Below, piece after piece: positions 8,907 to 17,065 of a stretch of 64,000 bases of DNA. Each line of letters starts with the position of its first letter. The first letter of the stretch is position 1. The position numbers were made by a program, and so were the translations under genes. A model generated the notes under the pieces. It did not search any database. It saw only the letters and a program-made list of their open reading frames with translations, and had not been told where the DNA came from. This stretch comes from Microbacterium enclense. GTDB taxonomy: Bacteria > Actinomycetota > Actinomycetes > Actinomycetales > Microbacteriaceae. The stretch lies in the NCBI RefSeq assembly GCF_001456955.1, contig NZ_KQ758471.1, positions 162,576-226,575 of the forward strand, given 5' to 3'.

Positions 8907-9080
8907 CATCGTCCTTCTGATCGGAGCCCCCGCGGGTCGAACTCCCCGACGCTGGGTCACCTGATGTTAGCGAGAACATTGATGAGATGGGCAGAATTTT
9001 TTCCTCGGGCGGCAGTGGGCGTCGGGCTCCGGACACGGCGCTCATCACTCGCGAGGTGCGCACCCCGTTCGCGGCGAGGC

Positions 9081-9920
9081 TCAGGCGACGACGAGCTGGG
9101 CGGCGAGAAGGAGGGCGGCGAACATTGTCAGCTGGAACACGGCCCGACCCGGGGGTCGCACGAGCACCAGCACGGCCGTCGCCAGCGCCACGACCACGAC
9201 AGCGACGAAGAACGGGATGCCGAGCACTGTCGCCTCGGCGCCCAGAAGCACCGCGACCGCACCGACGACGATCCCCACCGCGGCGAGCAGCACCGACGCC
9301 CGCGCACCGAGGCGGTGCGGGAGACCGCGGACGCCGGTGCGGCGGTCGTCGTCGAGATCGCGCACGACGTTGGTCAGGTGCACGGCCGCGCCCAACGCCG
9401 CGCCGGCGACCGTCGCCCAGGGTGCGGCGAGCGCGGGCGTGGCCGTCGAAAGGGTCGCGAACGAGGGGAACAGCCCGAAGCTCAGCAGGAACGGCGCGAT
9501 CGAAAGCGGCGTCGACTTCAGCCCCGCGTTGTACGCCCACGCCGAGGCGAGGGCGATCGCGTGGGCCGCGACGAGGCCGGGCCCGAGCGGCAGTGAGAGT
9601 CCGAGGGCGACGACGACGGCGCCCACCGCCACGGCGAGGGCCCGACCGGCGGTGACCCGCCCGCCGGCGATCGGCTTGTCGGTCCGGCCGACGGCGGCAT
9701 CCCGCGCCGCATCGATGGCGTCGTTCGACAACCCCACCGACACCTGCCCGGCGAAGACCGCGGCCACCAGCAGGCCGAGGGGCACGGCCTCGACACCCGC
9801 CGCGACACCGAGCGCGAGAGAGAGGACGGTGACCACGACCGTCGGGCCCGGGTGGGTCGATGCCCATAAAGACCGAACGAGCGACGCTCTCGCGCGCGGT
9901 GTGGCCGTGGCATCCGTCAT
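9081..9920 (-). CDS. UbiA-family prenyltransferase
   Basis: 279 aa, almost entirely hydrophobic with eight or nine predicted membrane helices. Two aspartate motifs define the family: SNDAIDAARD (N66, D67, D70, D74) and DLDDDRRTGVRGLP, which bind the Mg-prenyl diphosphate. The family transfers an isoprenoid to an aromatic or other acceptor within the membrane (menaquinone, ubiquinone, tocopherol pathways). No menaquinone genes are adjacent; the nearest biosynthetic genes are the type III polyketide synthase operon 3 kb away, so prenylation of that phenolic product is attractive but inferred. A TAGCGT (9932-9927) lies 6 nt before the ATG, suggesting a leaderless transcript. Confidence 0.88.
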   Translation of the reverse strand: MTDATATPRARASLVRSLWASTHPGPTVVVTVLSLALGVAAGVEAVPLGLLVAAVFAGQVSVGLSNDAIDAARDAAVGRTDKPIAGGRVTAGRALAVAVGAVVVALGLSLPLGPGLVAAHAIALASAWAYNAGLKSTPLSIAPFLLSFGLFPSFATLSTATPALAAPWATVAGAALGAAVHLTNVVRDLDDDRRTGVRGLPHRLGARASVLLAAVGIVVGAVAVLLGAEATVLGIPFFVAVVVVALATAVLVLVRPPGRAVFQLTMFAALLLAAQLVVA

Positions 9921-10026
9921 CCGTCGACGCTACCGCGCGCGGCGCCGTCGCCCGACAGCGGCCGCGACGGACCCCCACGCGCCATCCTGGCGCCCGCAGG
10001 ACGACCCCGCACCCGCCCCGCGGGCG

Positions 10027-10587
10027 TCAACGGCGACGCAGGAGGCGGCGCGCCACGGCCACGACCCCCGCCGCGCCCAGCACCCACGGTCCCGCCACGA
10101 GCAGCGGGTCGATCCACTGGTGACGCGCGTCGACGCGACCGCGGCGTCCGCCCCACGGCGACCAGCGCCGTTCGGCCGCGATGCCGGTCTCGGTGAGCGG
10201 ATTATCGGGATGCCGCGACACCAGCGACCGCAGATGCGCGCCCGTGGCATCCACCCGATCCGCCGCGAGCAGCAGCAGCCAGTGCGCGGCGCGCGCCTCG
10301 CTGAACCGGGCGTAGGCGTAGCCGCGGATCGCGCCGGACGCACCGTGCAGCGGTTGGGCGGTGCCGAAGACCGGCGTGAGGCGGCCGTGCTCGATCGAGC
10401 GTTCGCGTCCTTCGGCGGGCTCGGGCTGCTCATCGGGGAACGACCAGTGCGCGCCCAGCTGCTGCGCCTGTTCCTTGGGGAACGAGGGCCTGTCGGCCGG
10501 GTCGAGGTCGGCGCCCCAGCCGGGAATGCGGGCGCGCAGCTCCTCGGCCGTCGGGGGCGGAGTGGGCTTGTCGGCGGTGTAGGCCAT
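10027..10587 (-). CDS. Conserved hypothetical protein with C-terminal membrane segment (186 aa)
   Basis: 186 aa, start ATG 10587 behind GAGAGGAG. The N-terminal two thirds is soluble and Pro/Arg/Trp-rich (ELRARIPGWGADLDPADRPSFPKE), with a helical centre (EARAAHWLLLLAADRVDATGAHLRSLVSRHPDNP); the end carries one hydrophobic stretch (IDPLLVAGPWVLGAAGVVAVA) followed by RRLLRRR, so it is probably a tail-anchored protein. I do not recognise a catalytic domain. It is the last gene of the MBL-alcohol dehydrogenase operon, 14 bp after the dehydrogenase, and probably serves as an accessory to it. Confidence 0.7.
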   Translation of the reverse strand: MAYTADKPTPPPTAEELRARIPGWGADLDPADRPSFPKEQAQQLGAHWSFPDEQPEPAEGRERSIEHGRLTPVFGTAQPLHGASGAIRGYAYARFSEARAAHWLLLLAADRVDATGAHLRSLVSRHPDNPLTETGIAAERRWSPWGGRRGRVDARHQWIDPLLVAGPWVLGAAGVVAVARRLLRRR

Positions 10588-10601
10588 GATGACGGCTCCT
10601 C

Positions 10602-11750
10602 TCAGGCGGCGGGCGGCTCGATGACGGCCTTGATGCAGCCGTCGATCTTCGCCGAGACCATGTGATATCCCTCGGCGATGTGCTCGAGGGGGATGCGGTG
10701 CGTGATCATGTCGCGGGGCGAGATGCGTCCGGCCTGGATGTGCTCGAGCAGGCGCGGCCACTGCCGCGCGACCGGCGCCTGGTTGGTGTGGATCGTCAGG
10801 CCCTTGTTCATCGCGTCGCCGAATTTCACGGCGCTGAACAGGGGACCATAGGCGCCCATGACCGAGACGGTGCCGCCCTTGCGGACGGAGTCGATGGCCC
10901 AGTTCAACGCCACCGGCGACCCCGCCTGCAGCTTCAGCTTCGCTCCGGTGAGGTGCTGCAGGAAGTGTCCGTCGGCCTCGGCGCCGACCGCGTCGATCAC
11001 GACGTCGGCCCCGATGTGGTCGGTCTGCTTCTTCAGCTCGACCACGATGTCGCGGTGCTCGCGGTAGTCGAGCGTCTCGGCGAAGGCGAAGGTGCGGGCC
11101 TTGTCGAGGCGCTCGGGCAGCTGATCGACGACGATCACCCGCCCCGCCCCCATGAGCCACGACGAGCGCGCAGCGGCCAGCCCCACCGGACCCGCTCCGA
11201 ACACCACGACGGTGTCGCCCTCGACGATGTCGCCCAGCTGGGCGCCGAAGTAGCCGGTGGAGAAGGCGTCGGTCAGAAGCAGCGCGTCCTCGTCGTGCAA
11301 CCACTCGGGGATGACCCGCGGCCCCACGTCGGCGAAGGGCACGCGCACCATCTCGGCCTGGCCGCCGTCGTAGCCGCCCGCGGTGTGCGAGTACCCGTAG
11401 ATACCGCCGAGCGCGGTGGCGTTGGCGTTGACGTTGTGGCAGTTGCTCAACAGCCCGCGGGCGCAGAAGAAGCACGTGCCGCACGAGATGTTGAAGGGCA
11501 CCATGACCCGGTCGCCGACCGAGAGACTTTCGACCGACGATCCCACCTCGATCACCCGCCCGATGAACTCGTGGCCGAAGGTGTGGCCGATCCGGGTGTC
11601 GGGGATCATGCCGTGGTACAGGTGCAGGTCGGAGCCGCAGATGGCCGCCCGCTCGACGCGCACGATCGCGTCGTTCGGATGCTCGATGCGAGGATCGGGC
11701 TTGTCTTCGACGCGCACCTTGTACGGCCCGCGGTAGGTCATCGCTCGCAT
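10602..11750 (-). CDS. Zinc-dependent alcohol dehydrogenase (formaldehyde dehydrogenase-like, MDR family)
   Basis: 382 aa. It has the full zinc alcohol dehydrogenase layout: catalytic zinc site ICGSDLHLYHG and GHEFIG, structural zinc site CGTCFFCARGLLSNC (four Cys), and the Rossmann motif VFGAGPVGLAAA. The long insertion and the NCHNVNANATALGGIYGYSHTAGG region resemble the glutathione-independent formaldehyde dehydrogenase subgroup. It would oxidise an alcohol or aldehyde hydrate with NAD(P). ATG 11750 is preceded by AGGAGACGACA. It lies 23 bp downstream of the metallo-beta-lactamase gene and 14 bp upstream of the 186-aa gene, so the three form an operon; detoxification of an aldehyde is a reasonable guess. 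Confidence 0.88.
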   Translation of the reverse strand: MRAMTYRGPYKVRVEDKPDPRIEHPNDAIVRVERAAICGSDLHLYHGMIPDTRIGHTFGHEFIGRVIEVGSSVESLSVGDRVMVPFNISCGTCFFCARGLLSNCHNVNANATALGGIYGYSHTAGGYDGGQAEMVRVPFADVGPRVIPEWLHDEDALLLTDAFSTGYFGAQLGDIVEGDTVVVFGAGPVGLAAARSSWLMGAGRVIVVDQLPERLDKARTFAFAETLDYREHRDIVVELKKQTDHIGADVVIDAVGAEADGHFLQHLTGAKLKLQAGSPVALNWAIDSVRKGGTVSVMGAYGPLFSAVKFGDAMNKGLTIHTNQAPVARQWPRLLEHIQAGRISPRDMITHRIPLEHIAEGYHMVSAKIDGCIKAVIEPPAA

Positions 11751-11773
11751 TGTCGTCTCCTGTCGTCTCGTGG

Positions 11774-12535
11774 TCAGTGCGCGCCCCGCGCGAGCGCTCC
11801 GCCGACGGCATCGCGGATGCCGTGCACCCACGCATCGCCGTGTCCGGGGAGCACGGTCGCGGCCGCGGTGGCGGTCAGAGCTGCCAGCGCCGCGAGGGCG
11901 GCGTCGCTGTCGGCGGTGGCGGCGCGGGCGACGATCTGCGGCCCCGAACCCCCCGTGTAGGGGTCGAAGGTCACCAGGGCGTCACCGGTGAAGACGACAT
12001 CGCGGTCGGGCAGGTGGAAGGCGACGTGGCCGTACGTGTGCCCCGGAGTCGCGATCGGCACCAGTCCCCCGAGCAGGGGGGTGCCGGGCACGATGCTTCC
12101 TTCCGCGTCGACGCCGTGCACCCCCAGTGCGCCCGCGAACGTCATCCGCGCCAGGCTGGGCAACCCGCCGGGATGCCGCAGGGCATAGGCGGTGCGCGGC
12201 GATTCGCGGTCGTAACGGTACGGATGCCGCACCAGCGGCCGATCCGCCGCGTGCACGTGGACGGGCACGTGGTGCTCGCGCTGCAGACGCTCGAGCGTTC
12301 CGACGTGGTCGAAGTGCCCGTGGGTGAGGTACACCGACACGAGGTCGCCGGGGGCGCCCCGGACGGCCGCGAGCGCTTCGACCAGCAACGACCAGCTGCG
12401 CGGGAGCCCCGCGTCGATGAGCACGAGCCCCTCGTCGGTGGCGACGACGTAGCTGTTGGTGACGGCGCGCGTGATCATCATGACGCCGTCGGCGACCTCG
12501 CGGATGCCATCGCCCGATGACCCGTTCGCTCTCAT
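11774..12535 (-). CDS. MBL-fold metallo-hydrolase
   Basis: 253 aa. The metallo-beta-lactamase fold is shown by THGHFDHVG (HxHxDH metal site, about residues 73-78), the downstream metal ligands in ATPGHTYGHV and TGDAL, and a C-terminal PGHGDAW. The protein has the length of the glyoxalase II-like/thioesterase-type hydrolases. Start ATG 12535 is preceded by GGAAGG. First gene of the operon with the zinc dehydrogenase, where hydrolysis of a thioester produced from an aldehyde would be a fitting role, but no substrate can be read from sequence. Confidence 0.88.
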   Translation of the reverse strand: MRANGSSGDGIREVADGVMMITRAVTNSYVVATDEGLVLIDAGLPRSWSLLVEALAAVRGAPGDLVSVYLTHGHFDHVGTLERLQREHHVPVHVHAADRPLVRHPYRYDRESPRTAYALRHPGGLPSLARMTFAGALGVHGVDAEGSIVPGTPLLGGLVPIATPGHTYGHVAFHLPDRDVVFTGDALVTFDPYTGGSGPQIVARAATADSDAALAALAALTATAAATVLPGHGDAWVHGIRDAVGGALARGAH

Positions 12536-12684
12536 GCGGGCCACCTTCCGCGCGGGTGCGACGGTCTCACCACGGGGTTGCGGGGCGGGGACGGCGGCGG
12601 TATCGCGCGACGCGTCGGTGCCGGGCGGTGCGTGGCGCGATGCGCGAACCCCCGTCCGCGACGCGCCGCCCGCGCCCGCCCGCG

Positions 12685-12724
12685 CGTCAACCCCCGCGGC
12701 ATCCGTCGCGCACCCGCATAGCGT
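12685..12724 (+). promoter_or_regulatory. Bipartite stress-type promoter (CGTCAA-N28-TAGCGT)
   Basis: CGTCAA at 12685-12690 and TAGCGT at 12719-12724 with 28 nt between, upstream of the SDR gene at 12770. Confidence 0.5.
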
Positions 12725-12769
12725 CCGTCGGGGTCCACCGTCCCGTGGGCCACGGTCGAGAGGAAACGC

Positions 12770-13687
12770 ATGCGCCAGGTCGTCGTCGTCACGGGGGGCT
12801 CTCGCGGCATCGGCCGCGCCGCGGCCCTGCGCTTCGCGAAGAAGGGCTCGCGGCTCGTGCTCGTCGCCCGCGATGAGGTGGCCTTGGCATCCGCCGCCGA
12901 CGACTGCCGGGCCCGCGGCGCCGAGGTGCACACGGTGTCGATCGACCTCGCCCTGCCCGACGGGCCCGAGCGGGCGGCCGACGCCGCCATCGACCGGTTC
13001 GGGCGCATCGACGTGTGGGTGGCCTCGGCCTCCGTCTTCTCGTACGGCTCGGTCGAAGACACTCCGGATGCCGTGCGCGACCGCGTCATCGAGACCAACC
13101 TCGTCGGCCACATGCGCGCGGCGCGGGCCGTCATCCCCCACTTCCGCGCCCGGGGCGGCGGCACGCTCGTGTTCGTCGGCTCGCTGTACTCCCAGGTCGC
13201 GGGGCCGTACGTCTCCTCGTACGTCGCGGCGAAGCACGGACTCCTCGGCTTCACCCGGTCGCTGCGCCAGGAGATGCTCGCGCATCGCGGCATCCGCATC
13301 AAGATCGTGCTGCCGGCCAGCATCGACACCCCGATCTACCAGCGCGCGGCGAACTACACCGGCCGCACCGCGTTCCCGCTGCCGCCCGTGGTCGCCGCCG
13401 ATCGCGTCGCGCGGGCGATCGTGCGGGTGGCGCGCGGACGGCGGCACGAGGTGGGAGTCGGCGCCGCCCAGTTCGTGACGCGTCCGCTGCAGTTCCTCGC
13501 GCCTCGCGTGTACGACCGGTTCATCCGTGCGTTGCAGCACCTGCTCGGCCTGCGCCGGCGGCACGCCGCACCGACGCCCGGCGCCGTGCTCGACGCGCAG
13601 CACGACCCCGGCGCGGTGAGCGGCGGGTGGGGACGGGTTCCGCTGCGGCGGCCGCGCGAGCGCCGAAGTTCCGTCGCAGGAGGCTGA
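12770..13687 (+). CDS. SDR family oxidoreductase
   Basis: 305 aa, a short-chain dehydrogenase longer at the C-terminus than the 250-aa minimum. The cofactor motif TGGSRGIGRAAAL starts at residue 8; the catalytic Ser is in FVGSLYSQ and the Tyr/Lys pair in YVAAKHG. The C-terminal 70 residues are basic and include FVTRPLQFLAPRVYDRFIRALQHLLGL (in part amphipathic), perhaps membrane associated. Substrate unknown. ATG 12770 follows GAGAGGAAACGC. It is monocistronic behind a TAGCGT bipartite promoter and ends before a dyad repeat that may act as terminator. Confidence 0.88.
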   Translation: MRQVVVVTGGSRGIGRAAALRFAKKGSRLVLVARDEVALASAADDCRARGAEVHTVSIDLALPDGPERAADAAIDRFGRIDVWVASASVFSYGSVEDTPDAVRDRVIETNLVGHMRAARAVIPHFRARGGGTLVFVGSLYSQVAGPYVSSYVAAKHGLLGFTRSLRQEMLAHRGIRIKIVLPASIDTPIYQRAANYTGRTAFPLPPVVAADRVARAIVRVARGRRHEVGVGAAQFVTRPLQFLAPRVYDRFIRALQHLLGLRRRHAAPTPGAVLDAQHDPGAVSGGWGRVPLRRPRERRSSVAGG

Positions 13688-13722
13688 GCCCGTCAGCGCC
13701 TTCCGGCCCCACGGCGGGTACC

Positions 13723-13747
13723 GGTCCCTTCGACAGGCTCAGGGACC
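13723..13747. repeat. Intergenic dyad repeat (GGTCCCT...AGGGACC)
   Basis: A 25-nt dyad with outer arms GGTCCCT and AGGGACC around TTCGACAGGCT. This REP-like sequence is familiar to me from many actinobacterial intergenic regions. A degraded relative (GGAGCCGGTCGAAGGG) occurs near 42546-42561. Lying between the convergent SDR and DUF2231 genes it could serve as a bidirectional terminator. Confidence 0.6.
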
Positions 13748-13754
13748 TGCCGCG

Positions 13755-14321
13755 TCACGCCGCCTCGAAGCCCTCGCGCTGGGTGTTCTCGTCGGCGACG
13801 CGCACGCCCCAGCGGTAGGCGAGCTTGCCGCCGAGCCACCCCGACACGCTCAGACCGAGCGAGGCGATCACACTGAGCCCGAACGCGACGACCGGCACGC
13901 GGGCGAGATCGAGCATCCGCAGCACGAGGCTGAGCGAGAAGAGCACCATCGCGGTGACGTTGAGCACGAGGTGCACGAGCGCCGTGCGCCGCGCGGGCGT
14001 GCCGGCGGGAATCCGCGACATGTCGAGCAGCCCGAGCACCGAGGCGCCGACCGCCCCACCGAGCCCGATCGCGATGAGCCACCTCGAGCCCGTCGCGAAT
14101 GCCCGCGGGTCATCGGCGGCGAGCCCGAGCAGATCGAACACGAGGCTCGACGACCACGCCCCGATGGGAATGGTCACCGCGACCGGGTGGAACGGGTGCC
14201 CGTAGGGTCCGGCCACGATCGCGCGCGGGACCTTCGCCGCGCGCATCGCGGGAAAGCTCGCTCCGCTGCGCGGTGCCGAGACCGTCGAGGGTCCCGGCAC
14301 CGCGGCATCCGCCCCGCTCAT
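13755..14321 (-). CDS. DUF2231 domain membrane protein
   Basis: 188 aa. After a polar N-terminal 40 residues comes the DUF2231 signature GHPFHPVAVTIPIGAW and four hydrophobic helices (SSSLVFDLLGL, WLIAIGLGGAVGASVLGLL, ALVHLVLNVTAMVLFSLSLV, VPVVAFGLSVIASLGLSVSG). The family is thought to be a membrane protein that may bind haem through the conserved His; the function is not established. Its ATG overlaps the stop of the manganese catalase gene by 4 bp (ATGA), so it is translationally coupled to it and may act in oxidative stress defence at the membrane. Confidence 0.82.
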   Translation of the reverse strand: MSGADAAVPGPSTVSAPRSGASFPAMRAAKVPRAIVAGPYGHPFHPVAVTIPIGAWSSSLVFDLLGLAADDPRAFATGSRWLIAIGLGGAVGASVLGLLDMSRIPAGTPARRTALVHLVLNVTAMVLFSLSLVLRMLDLARVPVVAFGLSVIASLGLSVSGWLGGKLAYRWGVRVADENTQREGFEAA

Positions 14322-15199
14322 TCCTTGTGCAGCGCGTCCTGCGCGCGTCCGGCGAGCTTCTCGACGGTGTTCGGCAGCTCGGTGGTGCCGTAGAACCGCG
14401 CGTCGGGGTGGGTGGGCGGGGGCATCGGCACGCCCGCGGGAGGCTCGGGCAGGTACGAGAACTCGCCCTTGCCGTCGGGGGTCGGACCCGACGCCCAGGA
14501 GCCGTCGCCGGCCTTCTTGCCGTCGCTGAAGTTGATGTACTGGTACGCCACGTCGCGGTCCTCCTTGTCGAGGGGGAAGTTGCTGGGCACGGGGAGCTTC
14601 TCGAGGCCCTCCTCCTGCAATTCGGCGGCGGCCGCCATCCACTGGTTCTGGTGCATCGTGTCGCGCGCCAGCAGGAAGGCGAGAAGGTCCTTCACGCCGT
14701 GGTCGTCGGTCTGGTGGTAGAGCCGCGCGACCTGCACACGACCCTGCATCTCGGCGTTCGCGTTGGCGGTGAAGTCGGCCAGCAGATTGCCGCTGGCCGT
14801 GATGAAACTGCCCTGCCAGGGGTTGCCCATCGAGTCGACCGGGCGCGCGCCCGCTCCGGCGACGATGCCGTGCTGGATGTCGGTGCCGCCGATGACCGCG
14901 GCGACGGTGGGGTCGTTCTGCACGGCCTCCTCGGTGATGCCGAGCGGGGCCTTCTCGAGCAGCTGGGCGATCATGATCGCGAGCATCTCGACGTGGCCCA
15001 TCTCCTCCGCACCGATGCCGAAGACGAGGTCGCGGTACTTGCCGGGCATGTGCATGTTCCACGCCTGGAACTGGTACTGCATCGCGACCGAGATCTCGCC
15101 GTATTGGCCGCCGAGCACCTCCTGGAGCTTGCGGGCGTAGACGGCGTCGGGCTTCTCGGGGGTGGCCGAGTGCTGGAGCTCTTGCCGGTGGAAGTACAT
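14318..15199 (-). CDS. Manganese catalase (non-haem)
   Basis: 293 aa, ferritin-like four-helix protein. All five expected dimanganese ligands are present at the canonical positions: E35 (GQYGEIS), E66 and H69 (EEMGHVE), E150 (NANAEMQ) and H183 (DTMHQNQ). It dismutates hydrogen peroxide to water and oxygen in the cytoplasm. The C-terminal part after about residue 215 is Pro/Gly-rich as in other actinobacterial members. The start ATG 15199 has GAGGAGAGACG upstream. A TAGCGT (minus strand, near 15263) may be its -10. It is the first gene of a two-gene operon with the DUF2231 protein. Confidence 0.93.
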   Translation of the reverse strand: MYFHRQELQHSATPEKPDAVYARKLQEVLGGQYGEISVAMQYQFQAWNMHMPGKYRDLVFGIGAEEMGHVEMLAIMIAQLLEKAPLGITEEAVQNDPTVAAVIGGTDIQHGIVAGAGARPVDSMGNPWQGSFITASGNLLADFTANANAEMQGRVQVARLYHQTDDHGVKDLLAFLLARDTMHQNQWMAAAAELQEEGLEKLPVPSNFPLDKEDRDVAYQYINFSDGKKAGDGSWASGPTPDGKGEFSYLPEPPAGVPMPPPTHPDARFYGTTELPNTVEKLAGRAQDALHKE

Positions 15200-15342
15200 C
15201 GTCTCTCCTCACCGCGCCGCTCGAGGGGACGGGCGGTCGGACGACCGCGGCGACGCGTGACGCTACGAAACGTCCGCGACAGGGGGCTCGGCACGGGGGT
15301 TGCGGCGCGTCGCCGAGGGCGTCACAATCGCGCGCCCGGGTC

Positions 15343-15369
15343 TTGGCACTCTCCCATCGAGAGTGCTAA
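15343..15369 (+). promoter_or_regulatory. CIRCE operator (HrcA site)
   Basis: TTGGCACTC-N9-GAGTGCTAA: one mismatch from the CIRCE consensus TTAGCACTC-N9-GAGTGCTAA. HrcA repressor binding is inferred from family knowledge. It lies about 85 bp upstream of the Hsp20 start. Confidence 0.9.
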
Positions 15370-15379
15370 TCTGAACGCA

Positions 15380-15400
15380 GTTGAGCCGACAGTACTCAAC
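15380..15400 (+). promoter_or_regulatory. HAIR-like operator (HspR site)
   Basis: GTTGAGC-N7-ACTCAAC resembles the HspR inverted repeat consensus CTTGAGT-N7-ACTCAAG, with the inner TTGAG/ACTCAA core kept. It lies 10 bp after the CIRCE element, implying dual heat-shock control of the Hsp20 gene. Confidence 0.75.
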
Positions 15401-15453
15401 TTCACCGAACCATCGGGATGCCACGTCCCGACCGATCGATAAGGAGAACGACC

Positions 15454-15909
15454 ATGGCCACCTACGACCCCTTCCGCGACCTCGACCGCCTCGCGTCGAC
15501 CCTTCTCGACGCGCGCCGCGGCGGCGGTCCGCGACGGATGCCGATGGACCTCTACCGCGACGGCGACCATTACGTGCTCGCCGCCGACCTCCCGGGGGTC
15601 GACCCGGGCTCGGTCGACATCGACGTCGACGGCCAGCTGCTGACCATCCGCGCCGAGCGCACGCTCGGCAGCGGCGACGGCGTGAAGTGGATCACGCGCG
15701 AGCGCGAGACGGCATCCTTCGTCCGTCAGCTCAACCTCGGGCAGGGCATCGACACCGACCGCATCAGCGCCTCGTACCGCAACGGCGTGCTGAGCGTGAC
15801 CATCCCGGTCAGCGAGAAGGCGAAGCCACGCCGCATCGCCGTCTCGACCGACGAGCACGACGGCGTCATCGAGGCGCACGAGAGCACCCCGCAGCTCATC
15901 GAGCAGTGA
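15454..15909 (+). CDS. Hsp20/alpha-crystallin family small heat-shock protein
   Basis: 151 aa. An N-terminal arm (MATYDPFRDLDRLASTLL) precedes the alpha-crystallin domain (about residues 28-130) with the conserved blocks YVLAADLPGVD, LLTIRAER, SFVRQLNLGQGID and the A-x-x-x-NGVLSVTIPV motif. It acts as an ATP-independent holdase forming oligomers in the cytoplasm. ATG 15454 follows AAGGAGAACGACC. It is monocistronic, with CIRCE and HAIR-like operators upstream and a strong hairpin downstream, so it should be induced by heat shock through loss of both HrcA and HspR repression. Confidence 0.95.
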   Translation: MATYDPFRDLDRLASTLLDARRGGGPRRMPMDLYRDGDHYVLAADLPGVDPGSVDIDVDGQLLTIRAERTLGSGDGVKWITRERETASFVRQLNLGQGIDTDRISASYRNGVLSVTIPVSEKAKPRRIAVSTDEHDGVIEAHESTPQLIEQ

Positions 15910-15919
15910 GCCGACACCA

Positions 15920-15955
15920 CCGAGGGAGCGGTCCCACCCGGGGCTGCTCCCTCGG
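15920..15955 (+). terminator. Hairpin terminator after hsp20
   Basis: Perfect 10-bp arms CCGAGGGAGC (15920-15929) and GCTCCCTCGG (15946-15955), with an inner partial stem. No U-tract follows, as is common in high-GC actinobacteria. Confidence 0.7.
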
Positions 15956-15971
15956 TGCGCACCCCCGATCT

Positions 15972-16012
15972 TGTCAAGGGTCTGTGCGCGGGCGCGGCCG
16001 AGACCGCACAGT
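15972..16012 (+). promoter_or_regulatory. Bipartite stress-type promoter (TGTCAA-N29-CACAGT)
   Basis: TGTCAA at 15972-15977 and CACAGT at 16007-16012 with 29 nt between. CACAGT ends 6 nt before the GTG at 16019, matching leaderless starts seen elsewhere in the window. Confidence 0.4.
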
Positions 16013-16018
16013 GCGGGG

Positions 16019-17065
16019 GTGCCCCCCACCCTGACCACCGCCGCGCCCGCCGTCGCCGCGCCGTTCCGCGCGCGAGGGCCGGTGAGCGCCGCGGTCCTCC
16101 AGCACCTCGTCGACGGCACCGCCACAGCGCACACCGCCCTCGCCGACGCTGCCGTCGTGGCATCCGTCGACATCGAGCGCGACGACGACCTGCAGCTGGC
16201 CCTCTTCACCCTGTACGCCTCGGCGTACGGGTCGATCGAGGCCCTCCGCGCCGACCTCGAATGGGACCCCGCGCTCATCGCCACGCGCCGGGTCATCGAG
16301 GACGCGTTCGAGCGGTCGCTGCGGCGCAGCGTCGTCGTGCCCACCCTTCCCGAGCCGACCGCGGATGCCGTGGCCCGCGCGCTCTTCAGCCTCACCGGCG
16401 CGGAGGGCGGACCGAGCCTGTCGCGCTTCCTCGCGCGCAAGGCCACCGTGGACCAGGCACGCGAGTTTCTCGTGCACCGCACCGTGTACACGCTGCGCGA
16501 GGCCGATCCGCACTCGTGGGCCATCCCCCGCCTGAGCGGACGCCCGAAGGCGGCGCTGGTCGAGATCCAGTCCGACGAATACGGCGGCGGCCGGCCCGAC
16601 CGTGTGCACGCCGCCCTTTTCGCACGAGCCGTTCGCGGCGCGGGACTCGACGACGTCTATGGCACCTACATCGACGACGTGCCCGCCGTGACGCTGGCCT
16701 CGCTGAACACGATGTCGATGTTCGGCCTGAACCGGCGTCTGCTCGGCGCGATCGTCGGGCATCTCGCGGCGTTCGAGATGACCTCCTCGATCCCCAACCG
16801 TCTCTACTCCGAAGGGCTGCGACGCCTCGGGTACGGCGACGACGTCTGCGAGTACTTCGACGAGCACGTCGAAGCCGACGCCGTGCACGAGCAGATCGCC
16901 GGCCGCGACCTCGCCGGAGCCCTCGCCGAAGACCGTCCCGACCTGCTCGCCGACATCGTCTTCGGCGCGGCCGCCTGCCTCGAGGTCGACGACCGCGTCG
17001 GGCGCCACATGCTCGACGCCTGGTCGCGCGGCGAATCGTCGTTGCGTCAGGTGGCCGGTCGATGA
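16019..17065 (+). CDS. Iron-containing redox enzyme family protein (haem-oxygenase-like oxidase)
   Basis: 348 aa from GTG 16019. The protein is all-helical with conserved acidic/His motifs of the haem-oxygenase-like diiron oxidase group: VEIQSDEYGGGRPDRVHAALF, AAFEMTSSIPNRLY and YFDEHVEADAVHEQIAGRDL, which supply Glu, His and Asp ligands for a di-iron centre. Members oxidise diverse small molecules; the substrate here is unknown. No Shine-Dalgarno is visible; GTG 16019 is chosen because a -10-like CACAGT ends 6 nt upstream. A TTG at 15971 would add 16 residues. Its stop overlaps the CDGSH gene by 4 bp and the next gene is a glycosyltransferase, so the three are one operon. Confidence 0.82.
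   Translation: MPPTLTTAAPAVAAPFRARGPVSAAVLQHLVDGTATAHTALADAAVVASVDIERDDDLQLALFTLYASAYGSIEALRADLEWDPALIATRRVIEDAFERSLRRSVVVPTLPEPTADAVARALFSLTGAEGGPSLSRFLARKATVDQAREFLVHRTVYTLREADPHSWAIPRLSGRPKAALVEIQSDEYGGGRPDRVHAALFARAVRGAGLDDVYGTYIDDVPAVTLASLNTMSMFGLNRRLLGAIVGHLAAFEMTSSIPNRLYSEGLRRLGYGDDVCEYFDEHVEADAVHEQIAGRDLAGALAEDRPDLLADIVFGAAACLEVDDRVGRHMLDAWSRGESSLRQVAGR

Noticed and set aside
15250..15320. Bipartite stress promoter upstream of manganese catalase
   Set aside because: GCAACCCCCG and TAGCGT are both present on the minus strand, but the spacing is about 34-35 nt, outside the 28-29 seen elsewhere.
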